From Streptomyces goshikiensis (GTDB lineage: Bacteria; Actinomycetota; Actinomycetes; Streptomycetales; Streptomycetaceae), in NCBI RefSeq assembly GCF_014650555.1, contig NZ_BMVE01000013.1:1-64000 (forward strand): DNA of 64,000 bases, written 5' to 3'. Positions 33,000-41,026 of the stretch are shown here, one piece after another. How positions within the stretch are numbered: position 1 is the first letter of the stretch; each line of letters opens with the position of its first letter. The notes under the pieces were generated by a model. That model searched no databases and was not told the origin of the DNA. It was given only the letters and a program-made list of their open reading frames with translations. The position numbers were made by a program, and so were the translations under genes.

Positions 33000-33619
33000 C
33001 CGCGCCTAGCCCTCCGCGGCTGCCCGGCCCCGGTGATGTCCTCGCCGATGACGAACCCCTTCGCGGGTCCCTCGGGCACGGTGACGGCGGCCCCGTACGC
33101 GGCCCGGACCTCGTCGCCGTAGATCGCCTTCTCCCGGTCCGGCCTGCTGAGGACGGTGACGGTGCCGCCGTCGTCGTAGTCGTCGATGAGCACGTAGACC
33201 GGAATCCCGGCGCGGGCGTACGCGCGGCGCTTGCGGGTCCGGTCGCGAGTGATGCTGTCGCTGCCGGGCGAGACGACCTCGACGACGAGCCGCACGGCCT
33301 CGGCCCTGATGCCGATCCCGTCCTCGGTGCCTTGCTCCGGTCCGTCGCCGGAGGTGACGACGACGTCGGGATGCCACGCCCGCCGCCCGTGGATCACGTA
33401 AACGCACTGGAGTGCGTGGGGCCTGCTCCCGGCCATGGCGCTGTCCAGGGCCTTCCGCAGTCGGTTGGCGATCCCCGTGTGCCGCAAGCGGCTCGTGGGT
33501 GAGACCTCGACGCATCCTTCGACGATCTCGGCGCGGAAGCCTTCGGGGAGTGCCGAAACGGCACCCCGCCAGGCCAGCCATAGGGCGTGGTCGGGAGTGG
33601 GGCGATCACGTCGTGTCAT
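32564..33619 (-). CDS. Uma2-family endonuclease-like protein with run-on C terminus
   Basis: Residues 1 to about 200 (33020-33619) match the Uma2/DUF820 PD-(D/E)XK nuclease-like family: GFRAEIVEGCVEVSPTSRLR, HPDVVV, RLVVEVVSPGSDSITRDRTR, then KRRAYARAGIPVYVLID with the expected acidic and Lys positions. Family members are normally about 190-200 aa. Here the frame continues without a stop for another 150 low-quality residues, antisense through the dioxygenase gene (to 32564). The next frame would stop at 33007. So either the stop has been lost or a one-base shift lies near 33020. The role of Uma2 proteins is not established. The N terminus starts at ATG 33619 with a weak ribosome site. Confidence 0.75.
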   Translation of the reverse strand: MTRRDRPTPDHALWLAWRGAVSALPEGFRAEIVEGCVEVSPTSRLRHTGIANRLRKALDSAMAGSRPHALQCVYVIHGRRAWHPDVVVTSGDGPEQGTEDGIGIRAEAVRLVVEVVSPGSDSITRDRTRKRRAYARAGIPVYVLIDDYDDGGTVTVLSRPDREKAIYGDEVRAAYGAAVTVPEGPAKGFVIGEDITGAGQPRRARRGQPNWRERLDRPSQKPSTGVRGAARSGPAAPRVTKSGAKCSVRGWARRPAGDLRSKSSRASTSEAASASRPHASNSADHAGTPGPRWRSAARLWVKKPLPTIRTPSSRSGASLRPMAIRRAGSSVGREICSTGTSARGYISTRGT

Positions 33620-34111
33620 GCGGCGACGCTAGGAGTGCGCCCACCTATGCCCTCGGGGTATGCCGCCGGCTCACCCGGACGGGTGGTGCGGGGTCGGGCG
33701 AAAAGGGATGGATGCTGGTTTTCCGGGTACTCGATCGTCAGTCCAGGCAACCGGAGGGCGGCCGGGGTCGTCTTCCGGGGCGGAGTGCAGGCAGGGGCGG
33801 TGGGCCGCGCGTGTGATCGCGGTCTCAACGTTGTGGAAGTTGTAAAAGTCCACGAGGTGCGCCGCGCCCCCCGGGAAACCCGGCCTGACCTGCACCTCTT
33901 CGAGATTTCCGGGCTACGGTCCCCGTTACGGTCGGGGGTCGGCGGGGCAGGATACTGCAAGATCTCGAAAACGAGGGACCGGCGCGGGAATTCTGTCCCG
34001 ATTCCAGTCGTTGTTTCCTTCGGAAGCGGGCACTCGGGAGAGTGTCCGAAGACACCAGCAGCAGACACCAGCCGCACGCACCGCGACCGAACACTTCGCA
34101 AGGGAGCACGC
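33620..34111. other. gene-free upstream region of hrdD
   Basis: About 490 bp separates the divergent Uma2 and hrdD genes. It contains the SigR-type promoter described separately at 33986-34013. No frame in it looks like protein. Confidence 0.6.
33986..34013 (+). promoter_or_regulatory. SigR-type promoter of hrdD
   Basis: GGGAAT at 33986-33991 and GTTG at 34010-34013 are separated by exactly 18 bp, matching the Streptomyces SigR consensus GGGAAT-N18-GTT. It lies about 100 bp before hrdD, and hrdD is a known SigR target in S. coelicolor. Confidence 0.85.
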
Positions 34112-35089
34112 ATGGCAACCCGCGCCGTCGCCCGTCGTCAGTCCAGCAGCAGCGCCCGCGCTGTGGGCGGGGAGATCGCCGACCGCGACCTGGTCGGCAT
34201 GTACCTGGACGAGATCGCGCGCACCCCGCTGCTCGACGCCGCCAAGGAAGTAGAGCTCTCCCAGATCATCGAGGCGGGCGTGTACGCCCGGCAGATCCTC
34301 GACGGCGAGGCGGAGCGCGAGGGCGAGGCGCCCGCGCGCGAGGAGCTCGAAGCGCTCGCCGCCGAGGGGGAGCGGGCCAAGGAAGTCTTCATCCGCTCCA
34401 ACCTGCGCCTGGTCGTCGCGGTCGCCCGCCGCTACCCGCGCAGCGGTCTGCCCCTGCTCGACCTGATCCAGGAGGGCAACGCGGGCCTGGTGCGGGCCGT
34501 CGAGAAGTTCGACTACGCCAAGGGCTTCAAGTTCTCCACGTACGCGACGTGGTGGATCCGCCAGGCCATCACCCGCTCCATCGCCGACCAGTCCCGGACG
34601 ATCCGCCTCCCCGTCCACCTGGTCGAGGAGCTCGGCCGGATCCGCCGGGTGCAGCGCGAGTTCAACCGCGAGCACGGACGCGACCCGGAGCACGCGGAGA
34701 TCGCCGCCGAGCTGGACACCACGGCGAAGCGCGTGGGCGACGTCCTGGACTGGGCGCGCGACCCGGTCAGCCTGAACATGTCCGTCGACGACGACGGCGA
34801 CACGCAGTTCGGTGACCTCCTGGAGGACACCTCGGCGATCTCGCCGGAGCAGTCCGTCCTCTCGCTGCTGCGCAGCGAGGAGCTGGAGGACCTGCTGGGC
34901 AAGCTCGACCAGCGCACGGCCTCGATCATCAAGATGCGCTACGGCATCGACGACGGCCGCGAGCGGACCCTCACGGAGGTCGGCAAGCAGCACGGCCTGA
35001 CCCGCGAGCGGATCCGCCAGATCGAGAAGCACGCCCTGCTGGAGCTGAAGAAGATGGCCCGCGACACCGGCTTCGACGCCGTGGCCTGA
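34112..35089 (+). CDS. hrdD: RNA polymerase sigma factor HrdD (group 2)
   Basis: This 325-aa sigma-70 factor without the long acidic region 1.1 of HrdB. Region 1.2 starts DLVGMYLDEIARTPLLDAAK, region 2 contains FIRSNLRLVVAVARRYPRSG and GFKFSTYATWWIRQAITRSI, region 3 follows, and region 4 has LTEVGKQHGLTRERIRQIEK. The N terminus MATRAVARRQSS and the sequence throughout agree with S. coelicolor HrdD as I recall it. HrdD is non-essential and recognises promoters like those of HrdB. An AAGGGAG site precedes the ATG. It is predicted to be induced by thiol oxidative stress through the SigR promoter. Transcription ends at the shared hairpin 35107-35145. Confidence 0.96.
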   Translation: MATRAVARRQSSSSARAVGGEIADRDLVGMYLDEIARTPLLDAAKEVELSQIIEAGVYARQILDGEAEREGEAPAREELEALAAEGERAKEVFIRSNLRLVVAVARRYPRSGLPLLDLIQEGNAGLVRAVEKFDYAKGFKFSTYATWWIRQAITRSIADQSRTIRLPVHLVEELGRIRRVQREFNREHGRDPEHAEIAAELDTTAKRVGDVLDWARDPVSLNMSVDDDGDTQFGDLLEDTSAISPEQSVLSLLRSEELEDLLGKLDQRTASIIKMRYGIDDGRERTLTEVGKQHGLTRERIRQIEKHALLELKKMARDTGFDAVA

Positions 35090-35106
35090 CGCGCCCCCCC
35101 CCGTAC

Positions 35107-35145
35107 GAGCCCCCGGTGCCTATCCCCCCCAGGCGCCGGGGGCTC
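35107..35145. terminator. bidirectional terminator between hrdD and the WYL regulator
   Basis: GAGCCCCCGGTGCC and GGCGCCGGGGGCTC pair over about 13 of 14 bases around a C-rich loop. It lies 17 bp after hrdD and 6 bp before the 3' end of the convergent WYL gene. Confidence 0.8.
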
Positions 35146-35150
35146 TCTCC

Positions 35151-36137
35151 CTACCCAGGACCCGGCTCGGGATCGGGCCCCGGCCCCGCACCCGGGCCCG
35201 CCGCCGCCGTGAGGCGGGCGGCCAGCGCGGCGGCCGCGGCGACGAGGAAGTCCGGCCCGCGCACGGTGAACGGCAGGCCCGTCAGCGCCACCCGCGCGAC
35301 CAGCCACTCCGGCGAGTCCCCGCTGGGGAACCGCACCCGGCAGCCGCCCTCCTCCGCCACCGCCGCCCCCCGCAGCCACGCCGGCAGCTCCTGCGCCGTC
35401 ACCCCGGCGAACGCCAGGTCCACCTCGTACGCCTGTCCGCCCCGCAGGGCCCGCGCCACCATCGCCGCCGCGTCCATCGGCGGCTCCCGCGGCGTGAACC
35501 TCGCCCCCGTCGCGAACGCCTCGGCGACCCGGTCGACCCGGAAGGTCCGCCAGTCCTCCCGCTCCAGGTCGTAGGCCACCAGGTACCAGCGGCTGCGCGC
35601 GCTCACCAGCCGGTACGGCTCCACCAGCCGCCGCGAGGGCGCCCCGTCCCGCGCCCGGTACGCGAACCGCAGCCGCTCCGGCCCCGCCACCGCCGAGGCC
35701 ATCGTCGTCAGCGTCCGCGGGTCCACGCTCGGCCCGTCGCCCCGGGTCAGCGCGACCGTCGCCGACTGCAGCGCGCCCACCCGGTGCCGCAGCCGCCCCG
35801 GAAGCACCTGCTCCAGCTTCGCGAGCGCCCGTACGGACGCCTCCTCCACGCCCTCGATCGCGTGCCCGGCGCCCGCCCGCAGGCCCACCGCGATCGCCAC
35901 GGCCTCCTCGTCGTCCAGCACCAGCGGCGGCATCGCCGCCCCCGCGACCAGCCGGTATCCGCCGTCCGCGCCCAGCGTGGCCTCCACCGGGTACCCGAGC
36001 TCCCGCAGCCGGTCGATGTCCCGCCGGATCGTCCGCGCGCTCACCCGCAGCCGCGCCGCCAGCTCGCTCCCCGGCCATTCGCGCGGGGTCTGGAGCAAGG
36101 ACAGCAGAGTCAGCAGCCGGGCCGGAGTGTCGGTCAT
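35151..36137 (-). CDS. HTH/WYL-domain transcriptional regulator (YafY-like)
   Basis: This 328-aa regulator has a winged helix at residues about 1-55 (RLLTLLSLLQTPREWPGSEL, then RTIRRDIDRLRELGYPVEA). A WYL ligand-binding domain lies at about 140-215 (RLVEPYRLVSARSRWYLVAY), followed by the WCX-type C-terminal region. The tail is a Gly/Pro-rich run. WYL domains bind nucleic acid or small ligands. The gene is divergent from an MFS exporter, with only 62 bp between them and a 21-bp dyad in that gap, so it probably controls the exporter and itself. Start ATG 36137. The sign of regulation cannot be read from the sequence. Confidence 0.92.
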   Translation of the reverse strand: MTDTPARLLTLLSLLQTPREWPGSELAARLRVSARTIRRDIDRLRELGYPVEATLGADGGYRLVAGAAMPPLVLDDEEAVAIAVGLRAGAGHAIEGVEEASVRALAKLEQVLPGRLRHRVGALQSATVALTRGDGPSVDPRTLTTMASAVAGPERLRFAYRARDGAPSRRLVEPYRLVSARSRWYLVAYDLEREDWRTFRVDRVAEAFATGARFTPREPPMDAAAMVARALRGGQAYEVDLAFAGVTAQELPAWLRGAAVAEEGGCRVRFPSGDSPEWLVARVALTGLPFTVRGPDFLVAAAAALAARLTAAAGPGAGPGPDPEPGPG

Positions 36138-36157
36138 GGACCCAGATTGGCAGGGAA

Positions 36158-36178
36158 GTAGGACATCATCTGACCTAC
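36158..36178. promoter_or_regulatory. 21-bp dyad operator candidate between WYL regulator and MFS gene
   Basis: GTAGGACA and TGACCTAC form inverted half-sites with one mismatch around a 5-bp centre TCATC. It is centred in the 62-bp divergent gap and is the only symmetric element there, so it is a good candidate binding site for the WYL regulator. Confidence 0.6.
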
Positions 36179-36199
36179 ATGCCGTCTAGGTTTCTCCTC

Positions 36200-37759
36200 A
36201 TGACCACCGAGACGTCCAAGACATCGCCCGTAAGAGAGACCGGGCCCGTACCGGAAGAGCGGACCGAGGCACCCCCCTTCACCGACGGAGCGACACCGAA
36301 CGCGGCGGCGAGTTCGCCCGCCGACCGCCGCCGCTGGCTGGCCCTCGCCATCGTGATGACCGCGGCCTTCATGGACCTGGTCGACGTCACGATCGTCAAC
36401 ATCGCGATACCCAGCATGCGCCAGGACCTCGGCGCCTCCACCAGCGCGATCCAGTGGATCACCGCCGGATACGCCCTCGCGTTCGCCGCCGGCCTGATCA
36501 CCGGCGGCCGTCTCGGTGACATCTACGGCCGCAAGCGCCTCTTCCTCATCGGCATCGCCGGCTTCACCGCCGCCTCGCTGCTCTGCGGCGTCGCCGCGAA
36601 CCCGGCCATGCTCGTCACCTCCCGCATCCTCCAGGGCGGCATGGCGGCCCTGATGGTCCCGCAGGTGCTGGCGATCGTCCACGTCACCTTCCCGCCCCAC
36701 GAGCGCGGCAAGGTGTTCGGCATGTTCGGCGCGATCGTCGGCCTCGGCGCCGTCTCCGGCCCGATGCTCGGCGCGCTGCTCACCGAGTGGAACATCCTCG
36801 GCCTCGAATGGCGCCCGATCTTCCTGATCAACCTGCCCGTCGGCATCGCCGGCGTCCTCCTGGGCCGCAAGTTCATCACCGAGTCCAAGGCCCCCGACGC
36901 CCTGCGCCTCGACCTGGTGGGCGTGGTCCTCGCGACCCTCGCCCTGGTCATGCTGATCTTCCCGCTCACACAGGGCCGTGAGAACGACTGGCCGGCCTGG
37001 GGCTTCGCCCTGATGATCGCCTCGCCGTTCGTCTTCGCCGCCTTCATCGCGTACGAGAAGTACAAGATCCGCAAGGACGGCTCCCCGCTGGTCGAGCTCT
37101 CGCTCTTCAAGGTCAAGAGCTTCGCGGGCGGCATCGCCGTCCAGCTGACCTTCGGCATCGCGACCGGCATCTTCTTCCTGGTCTGGACGCTGTACATGCA
37201 GATGGGCCTCGGCTGGAGCGCCCTGCGCGCCGGCACCACCGGCATCCCGTTCTCCGTCGCCGTCTCGGCGGCCGCGGGCATGTCCGTCCAGAAGCTCGTG
37301 CCCCGCTTCGGCCGCAAGGTCCTCCAGGCCGGCGCGCTGACCATGGCCGCGGGCCTGCTCCTCTACATCTGGGAGTCCGACCACTACGGCATGGAGATCG
37401 CCTCCTGGCAGATGGCGCTCCCGCTGATCGTCATGGGCGTCGGCATGGGCCTGATCGTGGCCCCGCTCACCGACACGGTGCTGTCCGAAGTGCCGCCCCG
37501 GCACGCCGGTTCGGCCTCCGGCCTGATCAACACCACCGGTCAGATGGGCAACGCGCTCGGCCTCGGTCTGACCTCGGTGGTCTACTTCGGCTGGATCGAC
37601 GACGGCGTGCCGTTCGGCCCGCAGTACGTCGACGCCTTCCGCGGCGCGCTGTGGTGGGTCGTGGCCGTCATGCTGGTGATCTTCGCGGTGATGTTCGCGC
37701 TGCCGCGCAAGGCGGTCCCGATGGACCAGCGCTCGGGCGGCCCCCAGGCCGCCGCGTAG
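36200..37759 (+). CDS. MFS drug exporter, DHA2 (14-TMS) family
   Basis: This 519-aa membrane protein has a cytoplasmic Thr/Glu/Pro-rich N terminus of about 45 residues and then about 14 helices. Motif D1-like LVDVTIVNIAIPSMRQDLGA, motif A GGRLGDIYGRKRLFLIG and motif C-like GAIVGLGAVSGPMLGALLTE place it with EmrB/QacA-like pumps. ATG 36200 is used; an in-frame ATG at 36179 overlaps the operator-like dyad and is less likely. It is divergent from the WYL regulator, which probably controls it. The substrate is unknown. It differs clearly from the MFS protein at 30567-32111, so the two are not a recent duplication. Confidence 0.93.
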   Translation: MTTETSKTSPVRETGPVPEERTEAPPFTDGATPNAAASSPADRRRWLALAIVMTAAFMDLVDVTIVNIAIPSMRQDLGASTSAIQWITAGYALAFAAGLITGGRLGDIYGRKRLFLIGIAGFTAASLLCGVAANPAMLVTSRILQGGMAALMVPQVLAIVHVTFPPHERGKVFGMFGAIVGLGAVSGPMLGALLTEWNILGLEWRPIFLINLPVGIAGVLLGRKFITESKAPDALRLDLVGVVLATLALVMLIFPLTQGRENDWPAWGFALMIASPFVFAAFIAYEKYKIRKDGSPLVELSLFKVKSFAGGIAVQLTFGIATGIFFLVWTLYMQMGLGWSALRAGTTGIPFSVAVSAAAGMSVQKLVPRFGRKVLQAGALTMAAGLLLYIWESDHYGMEIASWQMALPLIVMGVGMGLIVAPLTDTVLSEVPPRHAGSASGLINTTGQMGNALGLGLTSVVYFGWIDDGVPFGPQYVDAFRGALWWVVAVMLVIFAVMFALPRKAVPMDQRSGGPQAAA

Positions 37760-37771
37760 CTCCCGGACCGT

Positions 37772-37844
37772 ACGAACGGGCACGTCACGAACGGGCACGT
37801 CACGAACGGGCACGTCCGCCGCTTCCGGCGGGCGTGCCCGTTCG
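37772..37844 (+). repeat. three tandem 15-bp units feeding a terminator hairpin
   Basis: ACGAACGGGCACGTC is repeated exactly three times (37772-37816). CGTGCCCGTTCG at 37833-37844 is the complement of the repeat core, so any of the three copies can form the left arm of a terminator stem. It lies between the convergent MFS and DUF6227 genes. Confidence 0.85.
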
Positions 37845-37866
37845 GCTCGTCCGCGCCCGGCCGGGG

Positions 37867-38652
37867 CTACCGCACGCGGGCACGCAGTTCCATCGCGCCG
37901 CGCGCGGCGGCCTCGCTGCCGTACACCTCGCACATGTGCCGGCCGTCGGGGGTCGCGGTGTGCTCGACCTCCCACAGGCTGAGCTCGCTGCCGTCCAGCA
38001 GCAGGAAGGCGTGCTCGTACAGGCTGAATCCGGTGTCGCGCCCGCCCGCCAGACCGGGCCGGCCGCCGAACGCCTGGGTGATCTGGTGCGCGTACGCCGT
38101 CCGCAGCCGCCGCGCCAGCTCCTCGCCCGGCCGGTCCGCGTTCTCCGCGCGCCGCAGCACCCGCCGGGCGTGGTCGGCGGAATCGTCCACCGCGTAGTCC
38201 CGTTGCCGCTCGGCCGGTCCCGGGGCCGTGAACAGGGCGCTCAGCGCGGCCGCGTCCTGCGCCGCGGAGGCTTCCTCGGCCGCCATCGACGCCAAGTCGT
38301 CCGGCACCTCGGCCGCCGACGCGGACACCGGCTCGCCGAACAGCCGCGCCACCGCCAGGTGGGCCTCCGCCTTCCCGGTGAACACCTCGTGCCGTACGGC
38401 ACGGTCGCCTTCCAGCCGGTACACCAGCTCCCACAGGGACACGGCTCCGCCGTCCGCCAGCAGGTACGTGTGCCGGTGGGTCTCCCGCCACAGCCCCGCC
38501 GCCGGGCTGTGGTGCGTCGTGTACAGCGAGGAACTGTGGGCGAGCGCCGTCCCGAGGCGCTCGACCAACCGGTCCGGCAGGTCATAGGAGTTGAGGGCGC
38601 GGCCCAGGAGTCGATCGAGGTGCGCCCCGGTTGTCTCGTACGGATCGCTCAA
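37867..38652 (-). CDS. DUF6227-type conserved actinobacterial protein
   Basis: This 261-aa soluble protein starts at TTG 38652, chosen because GGAGACCC lies 7 bases upstream. It appears to hold two related halves, each with a buried aromatic LWE motif (TYLLADGGAVSLWELVYRLE at about residues 62-82 and FLLLDGSELSLWEVEHTA near 222-240), joined by an Ala/Glu-rich helical linker. The pattern agrees with what I recall of the DUF6227 family, found in Streptomyces and relatives, with no known activity. There are no membrane segments. It has its own promoter and is divergent from the VKOR gene 192 bp away. The function is unknown. Confidence 0.78.
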   Translation of the reverse strand: MSDPYETTGAHLDRLLGRALNSYDLPDRLVERLGTALAHSSSLYTTHHSPAAGLWRETHRHTYLLADGGAVSLWELVYRLEGDRAVRHEVFTGKAEAHLAVARLFGEPVSASAAEVPDDLASMAAEEASAAQDAAALSALFTAPGPAERQRDYAVDDSADHARRVLRRAENADRPGEELARRLRTAYAHQITQAFGGRPGLAGGRDTGFSLYEHAFLLLDGSELSLWEVEHTATPDGRHMCEVYGSEAAARGAMELRARVR

Positions 38653-38844
38653 GGTGGGTCTCCAGGCCGTCGCAGCTCGTGACTTAGCGGAAGCACAACG
38701 TAGCCCCTGGTGCGGACATCACGTCCGGGGTTCGGTAAAACGTCCGGGACTCATCAGGGGTTCCCGCCACACCTTCAGGTCAACTTGCGTACGGACAGGC
38801 AGGGTTGGTGCCGTTCTGCCCGCAAGCGCGGGAGTATGGGCCGC

Positions 38845-39486
38845 ATGGCAACGAATACGGTGGGCGTTCCCCGCCAACAGAGACGGCCCGCCGGGCGAAC
38901 CGGGGGCGAACCCGGGGCGGCCCCGCGGGTGCTGGCCTGGCTGCTGCTGCTCACCGGGGCGGCGGGGGTGCTGGCCTCCTGGGTGATCACCCTCGACAAG
39001 TTCCTCCTGCTGGAAGACCCGAACTTCAAGCCGGCGTGCAGCCTGAACCCCGTGGTCTCCTGCGGCAGCGTCATGAAGAGCGACCAGGCGGCGGTCTTCG
39101 GGTTCCCCAACCCGATGCTCGGGCTGGCCGCGTTCGGCGCGGTGGTGTGCGTCGGCGCCGGTCTGCTGGCCGGTGCCCGCTACCGCGGCTGGTTCTGGCT
39201 CGGCCTGAACGCGGGCACGGCCTTCGGCGTCGGCTTCTGCACCTGGCTGATGGTCCAGTCGCTCTACGAGATCAACGCGCTCTGCCTGTGGTGCTGTCTG
39301 ACCTGGGCGGCGACGCTGCTGATGTTCTGGGCGGTGACCGCGCACAACGTCCGGACGGGCCACCTTCCCGCGCCCGGACCGGTGCGGGGCTTCTTCGCCG
39401 AGTTCGGCTGGGCGCCGCCCGCACTGCACCTCGGGGTGATCGGGATGCTGATCCTCACCCGGTGGTGGGAGTTCTGGACCTCCTGA
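38845..39486 (+). CDS. vitamin K epoxide reductase (VKOR)-family membrane protein
   Basis: This 213-aa protein has four to five membrane segments (VLAWLLLLTGAAGVLASWVI first). The redox residues of bacterial VKOR are present: the loop pair in CSLNPVVSCGSVM (about residues 61-70) and the membrane CLWCC motif at about 150. VKOR reoxidises a DsbA-like partner using menaquinone, so it supports disulfide bonds in exported proteins. ATG 38845 is chosen over 38836 for ribosome-site spacing. Downstream lie chaplins and rodlins, which contain Cys pairs and would need such a system, though physical proximity alone does not prove a link. Transcription ends at 39501-39533. Confidence 0.92.
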   Translation: MATNTVGVPRQQRRPAGRTGGEPGAAPRVLAWLLLLTGAAGVLASWVITLDKFLLLEDPNFKPACSLNPVVSCGSVMKSDQAAVFGFPNPMLGLAAFGAVVCVGAGLLAGARYRGWFWLGLNAGTAFGVGFCTWLMVQSLYEINALCLWCCLTWAATLLMFWAVTAHNVRTGHLPAPGPVRGFFAEFGWAPPALHLGVIGMLILTRWWEFWTS

Positions 39487-39500
39487 CCCGGGCGCGGCCG

Positions 39501-39533
39501 AGGGCCCCGGCAGCTGGAGGCTGCCGGGGCCCT
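39501..39533. terminator. bidirectional terminator between VKOR and rodlin genes
   Basis: AGGGCCCCGGCAGC and GCTGCCGGGGCCCT form a perfect 14-bp stem with a 5-base loop between two convergent genes. Confidence 0.88.
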
Positions 39534-39586
39534 CGTCACGTCGCTCCACGGGCGACAGGGGGCCCGTGCCGCAGGGGGAGCGGGGG

Positions 39587-39997
39587 TCAGCTGCCCACGG
39601 AGGCGTTGCCCGACAGGACCGGGATGTTGTCCAGGATGTGCGAGAGCGGCTCGTCGCCCTTGGCCTGGGTGGAGTTCTCGGTGCACTGCTGGTTCTGCGG
39701 GTTCGACAGGACGTTGATGTCCTGGACGCCGATGTTGAGGGCCGACAGGACCGACTGGACGTTGAGCTTCGCCGGCAGGCCGATGCAGGGCTTGTTCAGG
39801 GTGCCCTGGACGAGGCCGAGCTGCGGGCTCATGTCGCCGTTGGTCCGCTGGTTGCCGTAGATCTGCTGGGAACCGTTGCCGTTGACGGTGTTGACCCCGT
39901 GGTCGTTGCCGATGGCCATGGCCGGGGCCGCAACGGCAGCGCCCGCGCCGACCGCAACGGCGGTAACCGCGGCAGCGGTCATGATCTTCTTGAACAT
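39587..39997 (-). CDS. rdl: rodlin (surface rodlet protein)
   Basis: This 136-aa secreted protein has a signal peptide at residues 1 to about 28 (MFKKIMTAAAVTAVAVGAGA, ending APAMA). The mature part is rodlin: GNDHGVNTVNGNG, QIYGNQRTNGDMSPQLGLVQ, then LNKPCIGLPAK and NPQNQQCTENSTQAKGDEPL. It has two Cys. Rodlins organise chaplin fibrils into the paired rodlets on aerial hyphae and spores. The second ATG of an ATGATG pair is used because AAAGGA is then 6 bases away. A BldN-like promoter lies 47 bp upstream. It pairs with the same-length rodlin at 43691-44101. Confidence 0.96.
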   Translation of the reverse strand: MFKKIMTAAAVTAVAVGAGAAVAAPAMAIGNDHGVNTVNGNGSQQIYGNQRTNGDMSPQLGLVQGTLNKPCIGLPAKLNVQSVLSALNIGVQDINVLSNPQNQQCTENSTQAKGDEPLSHILDNIPVLSGNASVGS

Positions 39998-40043
39998 CAT
40001 TGGTCCTTTTGTCGCACGAGTGCCCGCTAGTGGAGCGCCCTGA

Positions 40044-40072
40044 TCAACTGGCCCTTCACGGGGTTGGTTCCG
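40044..40072 (-). promoter_or_regulatory. BldN-like promoter of the first rodlin gene
   Basis: Minus strand CGGAAC (40072-40067), 17-bp spacer, AGTTGA (40049-40044). This resembles the BldN consensus (CGTAAC and CGTTGA). The distance from the -10 to the ATG is 47 bp, nearly the same as for the second rodlin. Confidence 0.65.
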
Positions 40073-40288
40073 CTGCTTCACTCAAACGGCCCGTTCGCGG
40101 CGCGCTTTTCCCCGGGGCGGGTGAGGCCGTCCCGGACGCCTGCGCGAAGCCCGCACGCAGCCCTCAGTGAGCGGCGGCCCCGCGCGCTCCGGTTGCGCTC
40201 CGTGGAACGTGTTCGCACGGTGAGCAAGGAGGCGGAATCTATCCGTCCGCTTCCTTGCGCGTCCCGGCGACCACCAGAAGGAAGTTCC

Positions 40289-40891
40289 ATGCAGCGCACG
40301 AAGTCGTTCCGTACCCGCGTCCTCGTCCCCTCGGCCCTCGCCGTCGCCGTACTGTCCGGCGCGGCGGCTCCCGCGAGCGCGGTGGACGGCGAGGGTGCCG
40401 CCGCGGCCGCAGACCGCGTGGCCTCGGCCCAGCAGCAGGTCAACGAGCGGGCGGCGGCCGCCGGTCCGATCGACGACCTCCTCGCGGGGGTCTCCAGGAC
40501 CCTGGCGGACCTCCTCAAGTCCCTGCAGAGCCTGCTGCCCGGCATGACGCTCCCGGAGATCAAGCTCCCGACCCTGCCGAACCTGCCGACGATCCCGGAC
40601 GTCCCGCCCGTCAACCTCCCCACGGTCCCGGACCTCCCTGACGTTCCGGACCTCCCCGGGGTCCCGGACGTGCCCGGTGTCCCGGATCTCCCCGGTGTCC
40701 CGGACGTCCCGATCCCGGACCTGCCCCTCCCGGACGTCTCCGTCCCCGATGTCCAGACGCCCAAGCTCCCGGTCGACCTCCCGGTCGATCTCCCGGTGGC
40801 CGATCCGGCGCTCGCGCCGGTGGGCACGGCGCCCGGCACTCCCTCAATTCCGGGCATCCCCGACGTACCGGCCGTTCCTGACCGGCCGTAA
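40289..40891 (+). CDS. secreted Pro/Val/Asp repeat protein
   Basis: This 200-aa exported protein has a signal peptide (RTRVLVPSALAVAVLSGAAA, cleaved near PASA, about residue 32) and a short helical part with Ala and Gln to about residue 85. A repetitive tail follows in which PDVP, PDLPGV and LPVDLPV recur about every three to six residues (about 90-200). It has no Cys and no sorting signal. The tail should be extended and could coat or space the cell surface. AGAAGG precedes the ATG. It lies between a rodlin and a chaplin, and a BldN-like -35 of the next gene overlaps its stop codon. The function is unknown; a surface role is inferred from the neighbours. Confidence 0.85.
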   Translation: MQRTKSFRTRVLVPSALAVAVLSGAAAPASAVDGEGAAAAADRVASAQQQVNERAAAAGPIDDLLAGVSRTLADLLKSLQSLLPGMTLPEIKLPTLPNLPTIPDVPPVNLPTVPDLPDVPDLPGVPDVPGVPDLPGVPDVPIPDLPLPDVSVPDVQTPKLPVDLPVDLPVADPALAPVGTAPGTPSIPGIPDVPAVPDRP

Positions 40892-40916
40892 CCGCGCACA
40901 TGGTTACGACTATTGA
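40887..40916 (+). promoter_or_regulatory. possible BldN-type promoter of the short chaplin gene
   Basis: CGTAAC (40887-40892) is an exact match to the BldN -35, followed after 18 bp by TATTGA (40911-40916), a partial match to CGTTGA. The 5' leader would be about 105 bases. Spacing is one base longer than in the rodlin promoters. Confidence 0.45.
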
Positions 40917-41026
40917 GCTGATCAGGTCTGATCGCGCCTGAGGCCGTGTCGGTCTGACAAGGTGGACCGTTTCTCTCGGTGTGAGCCCCGGACGGGGCAG
41001 AACATCGAACAGAAGGTGCACTTCCC

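Noticed and set aside
33616..34113. Minus-strand frames upstream of hrdD
   Set aside because: Mixed, non-conserved composition with no start context; the region holds the SigR promoter instead.
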